Origin: Nostoc sp. FACHB-152
Lineage (GTDB): Bacteria; Cyanobacteriota; Cyanobacteriia; Cyanobacteriales; Nostocaceae
Length of the DNA: 64,000 nucleotides
NCBI RefSeq assembly: GCF_014697475.1
Contig: NZ_JACJRV010000009.1
Location: 62,001 to 126,000, forward strand
Direction of reading: 5' to 3'
Shown: positions 57,479 through 64,000 of the stretch, piece after piece
Layout: each line of letters begins with the position of its first letter
Position numbering within the stretch: the stretch's first letter is position 1
Notes under the pieces: generated by a model
Database searches by the model: none
What the model was told of the DNA's origin: nothing
Seen by the model: only the letters and a program-made list of their open reading frames with translations
Program-made: the position numbers and the translations under genes

Positions 57479-57576
57479 AGGCAATAGGCAATAGGCAAAT
57501 AAGGGCTGTAAACCATTAACCAAATATTCGGTAAAAGACTTTTAATCCTGTAACCTGTAACCTATCACCTGTCCTA
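57479..57576. repeat. Heptamer array between SagB-type and dihydroorotase-like genes
   Basis: AATAGGCAATAGGCAATAGG at the left, and CCTGTAACCTGTAACC with TATCACCTGTCCTA at the right. Read on the minus strand, the array starts at the TAG stop codon of the dihydroorotase-like gene. Confidence 0.65.
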
Positions 57577-58890
57577 ACACCAAGTTTGCACAACACGACC
57601 TTGTAATTCTTTGCCGAACCAAGGTGTATTAGTAGAAAGTGTGTGCAGATTTTTTCTGTCAACTTGCCAAATTTTTTCGGGATCAAATAAAGTTAATTCT
57701 GCTTTGTGTTGCGGTTTAATGGGATTCAATTTCTGCCCTAAAAACTCTGCGGGATTTCTACTTAATGCTTGCCATAATTCTAGGGCTGTAAATTCTCCAG
57801 TGGCTACTAGATTTTGCCACAGTAAAGGCAAGGCTAGTTCATAACCAATTGCGCCGCTTGGTGCTTCTGCAAAAGCTTGGACTTTTTCTTCATAAGTATA
57901 GGGTGCATGGTCGATCGCGATCGCATCAATTACGCCTGTACGAACTCCTGCACGTAAAGCTTTTAAATCGCTAGAAGTCCCTAAAGGTGGATCTAAATGC
58001 AAACTGGTATCGTAACTTTTAACGGCTGTAGTATCTAATAATAAATGCATCCAAGTTGTACTGGCGGTGATAGGTAAACCAGCCGCCTTAGCTGAGGCTA
58101 TCAATTCTACACTCCGGGCTGTAGAAACACGCATGATGTGAACTCGCGGATTACCAGTAGCCGCAACTAATTCTAACAAAGCGGCGATCGCAGTTGTTTC
58201 CGCACTGGCGGGGATGGGTGGTAAACCAAAACGCAACGCGTCTACTCCTTCACGCATGACACCATTGGATGTAAGCTGGCGATCGCAAGGCCAAAAAGCT
58301 ACAGGTTTACCCAAGGGCTGCACATATTCCAATACGCGCCGCACTAAACCCAAATTATCTAAAGGATGGCTATCAGTAAAGCCAACAACTCCCGCAGCTG
58401 CTAAATCTGCTAACTCCGTCATTTGCTTTCCGGCCACATCCGAGGTAATTGCACCCCAGATATTAAGCAGGGGATCTGGGGAGCGTGGGAGCAGGGGAGA
58501 AGAAGTATCTAAACTCCCCTCTGCTCCTCTGCTCCTCCGCTCCTCTGCCCAAATTTTCTGCAACTGTGCCACCAGTGCAGGGTTATCAATAGACGGAGAT
58601 GTATCAGGTAAAATACCAATTCTAGTAAAGCCGCCAGCCGCCGCAGCTTGTAATAGAGAAGAGAAAGTTTCTCGTTCTTCAAATCCTGGTTCGCCAGAGT
58701 GACTATATAAATCTATTAATCCAGTTCCTAGAACTAATCCTTGACAATTTCTAACTTGAATATCGGCAGTTATATCAGAAATTTGTGCAGCTACAGCTTG
58801 AATATTACCATCAGCAATCAGGACATCTGCTATTTGGTCAGTTCCAGAAACTGCATCAATTATCCGTACTTGTTGTAAAAGTTCAGTCAT
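57574..58890 (-). CDS. Dihydroorotase homologue, probably non-catalytic (PyrX-like)
   Basis: 438 aa from ATG 58890 (MTELLQQVRI); another ATG lies three codons upstream. The overall fold is clearly that of dihydroorotase: DVLIADGNIQAVA, GLVLGTGLIDL, FSSLLQAAAAGGFTRIG, ASTTWMHLLLD and IDAIAIDHAPY. But the metal-binding HxH with its Arg (DxHVHFREPG) is DLYSHSGEPG: the first His and the Arg are lost. The later histidine site reads VHIMRVSTARS. Such homologues act as structural partners of aspartate transcarbamoylase. Residues 118-145 come from an inserted repeat (58466-58551). Confidence 0.85.
   Translation of the reverse strand: MTELLQQVRIIDAVSGTDQIADVLIADGNIQAVAAQISDITADIQVRNCQGLVLGTGLIDLYSHSGEPGFEERETFSSLLQAAAAGGFTRIGILPDTSPSIDNPALVAQLQKIWAEERRSRGAEGSLDTSSPLLPRSPDPLLNIWGAITSDVAGKQMTELADLAAAGVVGFTDSHPLDNLGLVRRVLEYVQPLGKPVAFWPCDRQLTSNGVMREGVDALRFGLPPIPASAETTAIAALLELVAATGNPRVHIMRVSTARSVELIASAKAAGLPITASTTWMHLLLDTTAVKSYDTSLHLDPPLGTSSDLKALRAGVRTGVIDAIAIDHAPYTYEEKVQAFAEAPSGAIGYELALPLLWQNLVATGEFTALELWQALSRNPAEFLGQKLNPIKPQHKAELTLFDPEKIWQVDRKNLHTLSTNTPWFGKELQGRVVQTWC
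58466..58551. repeat. Intragenic GGGAGCAGGGGAG-type inverted repeat inside the dihydroorotase homologue
   Basis: GGGAGCAGGGGAGAAG and CTCCCCTCTGCTCCTCTGCT face each other within the gene. The insert keeps the frame and encodes a low-complexity loop (EERRSRGAEGSLDTSSPLLP). The same unit occurs at 22332-22362. Confidence 0.65.
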
Positions 58891-59003
58891 AAAAATCATG
58901 AGTTAGGAGTGATGAGTTAGGAGTTAAGAGTTATGAGCTATTTAGGCTTTAATATTTACGCCTGGCTTAGTTCCTCATTTCTTCCTCTTCACTCCTTACT
59001 GTT
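58891..59003. repeat. Heptamer array between histidine phosphatase and dihydroorotase-like genes
   Basis: GAGTTAGGAGTGATGAGTTA followed by GGAGTTAAGAGTTATGAG, and on the right TTCACTCCTTACTG. The array reaches almost to the start codon of the dihydroorotase-like gene. Confidence 0.6.
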
Positions 59004-60353
59004 TTATAATGCTCCAGCTGCTGTTTTATCTAACACACCACCACCCAAATGAGCCGTAATGTTCATTGCTTCTAACACAGGGAAACCCTCAAGTCCATTA
59101 GGGTAGTCAATTACACTAACTGCCCCATTACCTTGACGGAAATTCCAGAAGTTATCTGCTGGTAAACCCAGAATATGACAAAGCAAGGTTTTATTAGTAG
59201 CGTCGTGAGCGACTACTAATCCAGTTTTGAGTTGATTATCTAATGCTGTTTGCACAATCGATTGCCAAGCCGCAACACTACGTTCCCAAACTTGTTGTAA
59301 ATTTTCCCCTTCTGGCATTTGAATTTCAGCCGGGGTTGTCCGCCAACGGTGCAATTCGCCAGGAAATTCTTGCTCAATTTCTGATTCTAATTTGCCTTCC
59401 CAAAGACCATGACTAATTTCTCTTAAACCATCTTGCAGGTCTAATTTAATGTCTGGATGTTGACGCAATATAATCTCGGCGGTTTCTTTGGGACGTTGCA
59501 TTGAACTACTTACAGCAAAGTCAATGGCTATATCTTTGAGAAATTCACCTGCTTTTTGGGCTTGATTTCTGCCATTGTCATTCAAAGGAACGTCAATTTG
59601 CCCTTGAAATCTGGTTTGGCGGTTCCATTCTGTTTCGCCGTGACGCACCAACAACAACCGCACTCCACGATGACTGGGACGCAAGGAGGGCAACGCTTCG
59701 CCCATGTGTTGCGTTTGATTCATCGATTCTAGTTGAACTGGTTCGCCTAAGGAGCCAGCAAAATTCAATACAGTGACACCACAGTTAGATTGCTGAATAG
59801 AATGGTAACGGCTGGGAGGAATGCCTAATGCTGTGCTAATTAAGGCGCGATTAATCCCGTTATGCCCCACGATGAGAATAGTTTCACCTTGATGTTGGGG
59901 CAGAGTTTCTTGCCAAAATTGCTGCGCTTGTTTGTACAAAGCCAGGACAGGAAAATGTTCTCTGGTTCCCTCGCTATCTTTGACTAGCATCGCTAATTCG
60001 TGAGGACGTTCGTGCCAAATGCGGTAATCTTCAGCAAACTTTTCCTCGACTTCAGCAGTGAGCATTGTCTCCCACAAAGGTAGATCAATTTCCAATAACT
60101 TATCGGAAGTTTGAACAACCGCAGACTCTTGAGAATTAGCCAATTCACTTTGAATAATCTCGGCTGTGAGTTTGGCTCGTTGCAGAGGGCTGCAATAAAT
60201 CGCCTGAAATAAAATATTACTGAGGGCTTTGCCTACTTTGCTGGCATCATTACGACCTTTTTCTGTTAATCTTGACGCATCAGTGCGTCCTTGAATCCGC
60301 CTTTCGGCGTTGTAGCTACTTTGACCGTGACGCACAATGATGACACGAGTCAT
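59004..60353 (-). CDS. Double histidine phosphatase (phosphoglycerate-mutase-like, two domains)
   Basis: 449 aa with two fused branch-1 domains. Domain 1 begins VIIVRHGQSSYNAERRIQGR (residues 4-23) and has the second catalytic His in ILIVGHNGINRALI. Domain 2 begins LLLVRHGETEWNRQTRFQGQ (about 232) and has GLVVAHDATNKTLLCHILGL. Each RHG supplies the phosphohistidine, so both look active. Substrates may be phosphoglycerate, phosphoserine or another phosphate ester. The first domain has Gln after RHG where most members have Glu. It is followed by the dihydroorotase-like gene on the same strand. Confidence 0.88.
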   Translation of the reverse strand: MTRVIIVRHGQSSYNAERRIQGRTDASRLTEKGRNDASKVGKALSNILFQAIYCSPLQRAKLTAEIIQSELANSQESAVVQTSDKLLEIDLPLWETMLTAEVEEKFAEDYRIWHERPHELAMLVKDSEGTREHFPVLALYKQAQQFWQETLPQHQGETILIVGHNGINRALISTALGIPPSRYHSIQQSNCGVTVLNFAGSLGEPVQLESMNQTQHMGEALPSLRPSHRGVRLLLVRHGETEWNRQTRFQGQIDVPLNDNGRNQAQKAGEFLKDIAIDFAVSSSMQRPKETAEIILRQHPDIKLDLQDGLREISHGLWEGKLESEIEQEFPGELHRWRTTPAEIQMPEGENLQQVWERSVAAWQSIVQTALDNQLKTGLVVAHDATNKTLLCHILGLPADNFWNFRQGNGAVSVIDYPNGLEGFPVLEAMNITAHLGGGVLDKTAAGAL

Positions 60354-60478
60354 CGGCTTTGCCCTCCTCTATCTAAAGGATTAATTTTACTCTAAAGTGT
60401 TTGCCGAATAATCTTTTTAAATAGATTGGGTACTTATGTCAAGTAGTAAGAAAATTTTCATTGCCAATCCAAAAAACT

Positions 60479-63400
60479 TCACCATTGAGGATTAGCCATA
60501 ATTAATGCTGCCGCAGCTGAACTATCCAATGGTTTTGAGAAAAAATATCCTTGACCATATTCACAATTCAACCTTGTTAAAAGCTCTAGTTGCTCTTGTG
60601 TCTCTACTCCTTCAGCATTCACATACATACCTAGTTTGTGAGCTAGGGTGATGATAATTTCAATAATGTCTAAATTTCTTTTATCAGTGTTCATCGGTTT
60701 GACAAAGGATTGGTCAATCTTCAATACACTAATTGGCAAGGTATAAAGACGACCTAGGGAAGAGTAGCCTGTACCGAAGTCATCGATCGCTAATTCAATG
60801 CCTAAATCTCGAAGCTTTGTGAGTGTAGAAGTTGCATCATCACTGTTTTCGATAATTGCACTTTCGGTAATCTCTAATACTAATCTGCTGGATTCAAGAC
60901 CAGTAGAATCCAAAATCTGTCCTATCCGCTCAGTCAAATCTGGGAGAGAAAATTGCTTCACAGAAAGATTGACACTAATTTTTTCTAGAGAATTGCTGCA
61001 ATCGCTCCTACGCCAAGTTTGCATTTGTCTACAAGCTTCATTTAATACCCAGTAGCCAATCTCGACAATTAGCCCAGTCTCTTCCGCCAAAGGAATAAAT
61101 TTTGTAGGACTAATCAAACCGCGTTCTGGATGTTGCCAACGCACCAGAGCCTCAAAACCTACAATCAAGCCGCTAGTCAGCGAAACAACTGGTTGATAAT
61201 AAACTCGAAATTCTTGACGTTCAATGGCACGACGCAAATCACTTTCTAACTGCAATCTGGCTAAAGCCGATGCATACATATCTGAATTAAATAGCTCATA
61301 GCGCGCTTTCCCTAGAGACTTGGCTTGGTACATTGCCGTGTCAGCATCTCTCAGTAGGTCTTCTGGTTGGTCATAGGCTACTGTTGAACTTAAGGCAATA
61401 CCGATGCTTGCTGTCGTAAACACTTCTTGCCCGTTAAGCTCAATAGGTAATACTAATTCCTGTTGAATGCGTTGAGCTACTTTAATAGCGTCTGAAACAT
61501 CTTGAATTGGATCAAGTAAAATCGTAAATTCATCACCACCAAATCGTGCAGATGTATCTGTAGGGCGTATACAGACTTCTAACCTACTAGCAATAGTCAG
61601 CAGAAATTGGTCTCCGATGACGTGTCCTAGACTGTCATTAATTACCTTAAACCGATCCAAATCAATAAATAGCACAGCAAATAGATAGTTTTCCTGCCGT
61701 TTAGCTTGCTGGAGTGCATATTTTAGGCGCTCGATAAATAAAGCTCGATTTGGTAAACCTGTTAATGCATCGTGATATGCGTTATGCACTAATTGTTCTT
61801 CTACCCGTTTGCGATCGGTAATATCATAAGTGTGACCAAGAATCTCATAAATTTCCCCAGATTCATTCAACTGCGGAACGTAAGTCACAATTATTGTGAA
61901 GGGGCCACCGGGCAAGTTAATCTGGCACTCTCCAGTTTGGATGGTACGTGTCTCTACAGTTTTTTGCAGCAGTGGTAAATAAGTATTTGTAACTTCCGAG
62001 GGAAAGAGTTCTTCGTCTGTATGACCAATCAGGGCTTCTTCAGAATAACCACTGCGGTTAACACCAAAAGTATTAATAAACTGTAACCGCCGCTCGGCAT
62101 CATAAATTATAAATGGATGGGGAATATTATCAATTGCTAATCGAAATCGCTGTTCACTCAGCCGCAAAGCTACTTCTACTTGTTGACGCTCGGCAATTTC
62201 AGCTTTTAATTGTTGGTTAGTTTTTAATAGTTCAGCAAATGACTCTTGTAATTGAGTAGCCATTTGGTTATGAGCCTCAGCCAAAACTCTTAGTTCTTCA
62301 ATGCCCTCTACTATTACAGTTTGATCTAATCTGCCATTAGCAATTTCTCTGGAGGCTGTACTTAAGCGACTAATGGGTTGGCTAATCCAATGAGAAGTAA
62401 TAATTCCTGTAACTGTAGTCAGTATCAATGTTGCTATACATAACACAATGGTAGTTCGGGTGTTGGCTTCGATATGTTCCATAAAGTCGGCTTCTGGAAC
62501 TACCAAGACAATTATCCAATCTAGGCCATTGCCATCTGTGAATGGTAATAGTTGGATGAATTGCCGCTTACCGTCAATTTGAAAGTCCAGGTGTTGACTA
62601 GAATCAATGTTCTGAAAGTTACCAAAGTTTTTGTTTAAATATTGTGCTGTCAAACGAGTTGTGCGATCGCTGCTTGCTAGTGCTGACAGCCGTCGGTGCT
62701 TTCCCTGTGCTTTTGGATTATTAAGTATAAAAAGTTTTTCATTTGTCGAACTTGCTACTAAGTTACCAGATCGCTCAATAATGAATGTCTTGCCTGAACG
62801 GCCAATTTTTAGACCATGCAGAAACTTACTTAATTGAGAAAGAGATAAAGTTGCATTAGTTACACCTAACAAATTACCATTCTGCCCATAAATAGGTTGG
62901 GTAGAGCTAATTGCCAAACCTAATGAAGAAAAATAGGGATAAATTTCAGTCCAAGTGATTTTGCTGGCTTTCACAGCCTTTGTGTACCAGGGGCGAGTCC
63001 GGGGATCAAAAGCGGTGCTAACTTGAATTAATTTAGTGCGATTACCTTGGCTATCAGTAGTGTAAGTATGGTATTTACCGGCCGTTAATTGGTTCTTAGT
63101 TCGGATGACTAATGAACCATCACGTAAGCGATCTACCGCATAAATTTCCCCTTGCTCACTTCCAAAAGCGATCGGGCTGAGATAGGGAAATAATTGCATT
63201 TGTTGCCAAAAATGGCGTTCTAGACTTTTGGGATCTTTCAAATTCAACTCACCACTATGAATTGAATTAGCGTTAATTTGTGTGACGAGTTGGGGTTCCT
63301 CCATGTAATCGGTGATGTATTCATGAATCCGATTTGTTAGTTCATTTCTTAAATGCAGAGCCACCTCATCAACAGCTTTCTGCCCATTTTTTAAGGAAAA

Positions 63401-63520
63401 GAATGCCGTTAGCCCTACAGATACAAAAATTTGCAATACAAAAGGAACTACCAACACTACACGGAGCGGCATTCTCATTAAGCCAATAAAACTTGGCTGC
63501 CGTAAAATCCGCCGCTTCAT
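60479..63520 (-). CDS. Cache-HAMP-PAS-GGDEF-EAL cyclic-di-GMP enzyme
   Basis: A 1013-aa membrane-bound sensor with diguanylate cyclase and phosphodiesterase domains. A first transmembrane helix (about 20-40) precedes a periplasmic double-Cache region (about 45-345, with FDPRTRPWYTKAVKASKITW). A second helix leads to HAMP (about 375-430) and PAS (about 455-575). GGDEF has LTGLPNRALF and the intact RFGGDEFTIL. EAL has FEALVRWQHPERG, NLSVKQF, LEITESAIIEN, AIDDFGTGYSSLGRL, LKIDQSFVK and NAEGVET, also intact. It may therefore make or degrade c-di-GMP in response to a small ligand, controlling motility or biofilm. Confidence 0.93.
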   Translation of the reverse strand: MKRRILRQPSFIGLMRMPLRVVLVVPFVLQIFVSVGLTAFFSLKNGQKAVDEVALHLRNELTNRIHEYITDYMEEPQLVTQINANSIHSGELNLKDPKSLERHFWQQMQLFPYLSPIAFGSEQGEIYAVDRLRDGSLVIRTKNQLTAGKYHTYTTDSQGNRTKLIQVSTAFDPRTRPWYTKAVKASKITWTEIYPYFSSLGLAISSTQPIYGQNGNLLGVTNATLSLSQLSKFLHGLKIGRSGKTFIIERSGNLVASSTNEKLFILNNPKAQGKHRRLSALASSDRTTRLTAQYLNKNFGNFQNIDSSQHLDFQIDGKRQFIQLLPFTDGNGLDWIIVLVVPEADFMEHIEANTRTTIVLCIATLILTTVTGIITSHWISQPISRLSTASREIANGRLDQTVIVEGIEELRVLAEAHNQMATQLQESFAELLKTNQQLKAEIAERQQVEVALRLSEQRFRLAIDNIPHPFIIYDAERRLQFINTFGVNRSGYSEEALIGHTDEELFPSEVTNTYLPLLQKTVETRTIQTGECQINLPGGPFTIIVTYVPQLNESGEIYEILGHTYDITDRKRVEEQLVHNAYHDALTGLPNRALFIERLKYALQQAKRQENYLFAVLFIDLDRFKVINDSLGHVIGDQFLLTIASRLEVCIRPTDTSARFGGDEFTILLDPIQDVSDAIKVAQRIQQELVLPIELNGQEVFTTASIGIALSSTVAYDQPEDLLRDADTAMYQAKSLGKARYELFNSDMYASALARLQLESDLRRAIERQEFRVYYQPVVSLTSGLIVGFEALVRWQHPERGLISPTKFIPLAEETGLIVEIGYWVLNEACRQMQTWRRSDCSNSLEKISVNLSVKQFSLPDLTERIGQILDSTGLESSRLVLEITESAIIENSDDATSTLTKLRDLGIELAIDDFGTGYSSLGRLYTLPISVLKIDQSFVKPMNTDKRNLDIIEIIITLAHKLGMYVNAEGVETQEQLELLTRLNCEYGQGYFFSKPLDSSAAAALIMANPQW

Positions 63521-63894
63521 GGACTAAAAAATCCAAAAATTATTTTAGTACTGGATATTTGAGCAAGTATGCTATTTGACATAGCCATATCTCCGCTTTA
63601 TTCAAGTTTATTTGCATAAGCGTCGGTTGAGATACCATGCCAGAGTAATTTCTATGCAATCCCCTATGGTTATAGGTTAAAACTAATACGGAGAGTTGAC
63701 GGAAGATAAATATTTTTTGTCATACCTTCAGCAATAACCAGCAATTTTTGAAACAAGTATTATAACTATTAAAAACTCAAATTCTGGCATTGCTATTTGA
63801 AAGTATAAATTAGCTTTACGCATTTGTTTCTGCAAAGTAGGGCCAATGACGTAAAGCATAGTTATTTAGTTATGTGAAAAAATGTAATTAAATA
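63521..63894. other. A+T-rich spacer
   Basis: 374 nt; no gene or strong repeat was found. It includes the promoter region of the GGDEF-EAL gene. Confidence 0.35.
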
Positions 63895-64000
63895 TTAATT
63901 AAACACTTCAGGTAAAATTGCATTCTCAAGATTTGCACCGCTAAGGTTAGCTCCCCGCAGTTTAGCACCAGCGAGGTTTGCACCTGCCAAGTTCGCACCT
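63895..64000 (-). CDS. Pentapeptide-repeat protein, C-terminal end (cut by window)
   Basis: The last 34 residues of a gene that begins beyond the window. On the minus strand they read in five-residue steps A(N/K)LxG (GANLAGANLAGAKLRGANLS), ending in ENAILPEVFN and a TAA stop. The repeats form a right-handed quadrilateral beta-helix. The function is not predictable from this piece. Confidence 0.88.
   Translation of the reverse strand, partial: GANLAGANLAGAKLRGANLSGANLENAILPEVFN

Overview
The window comes from the chromosome of a filamentous, probably heterocyst-type cyanobacterium of the Nostoc/Anabaena/Calothrix group. The evidence is the gene content: psaD, ndhD, an Hli (high-light-inducible) protein, an Ssl1498-type light-harvesting-like protein, an NTRC fusion, a cyanobacterial SigA and the xisH/xisI pair. 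HIP1 octamers (GCGATCGC) occur throughout, and spacers carry tandem heptamer (STRR-type) repeats. No rRNA, tRNA, CRISPR array or complete insertion sequence was found.

Layout. 1-8.8 kb is housekeeping: the 3' part of a type II topoisomerase A subunit, a PAP2 phosphatase, hli, sigA, a 1.7-kb A+T-rich spacer, gyrB and miaA. 9-12.4 kb holds ndhD and a thrB/coiled-coil gene pair. 12.4-14.1 kb is a small decaying accessory patch: an antitoxin gene with a stub of its toxin, an unknown gene, xisI, xisH with a nonsense codon, and a 41-bp stray copy of thrS. 14.2-24.7 kb has thrS, a DUF2605/DUF2973 pair, a glycogen-debranching-type glucosidase, a DICT-GAF histidine kinase, psaD and trpE. 24.8-31.6 kb has a truncated SDR gene next to a foldback element, two paralogous membrane proteins, hrcA, a rhodanese, a DUF3352 protein and a secreted protein. 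31.7-41.5 kb has a GAF kinase, a TpsB/Omp85 transporter, the Ssl1498-type gene, a broken gene, a ROK kinase, an ABC permease and NTRC. 41.6-48.7 kb groups a methyltransferase, a type IV pilin-like protein, a SPINDLY-type O-GlcNAc transferase, a protealysin-like protease with its emfourin-type inhibitor, and a BtuF-like binding protein. 49.4-64 kb is rich in signalling: three multidomain histidine kinases and a Cache-HAMP-PAS-GGDEF-EAL protein. Between them lie a double nitroreductase, a catalytically degenerate dihydroorotase homologue and a double histidine phosphatase. The C-terminus of a pentapeptide-repeat protein is cut by the window end.

How genes work together. hli and the Ssl1498-type gene share a promoter layout with an HLR1-like (RpaB) site over the -10 box, which suggests joint light control. 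Protease and emfourin form an enzyme/inhibitor pair. Pilin, O-GlcNAc transferase and methyltransferase may form a pilin-modification group. The back-to-back kinases at 51.6-55.1 kb form an operon facing a third kinase.

The most unusual signal is in the repeats. Several unrelated genes end in a TAG stop codon that is itself the first unit of a tandem heptamer array. Two 105-bp elements with TATAGCA/TGCTATA ends are homologous, and the end of such an element coincides with the lesion in a pseudogene. A hairpin repeat shows compensatory changes between its two copies. Repeats also extend or interrupt coding sequence, at the kinase C-terminus and inside the dihydroorotase homologue. No wholly new multi-gene system could be demonstrated; the stop-codon-anchored arrays and the xisHI/thrS duplication are the best candidates for follow-up.
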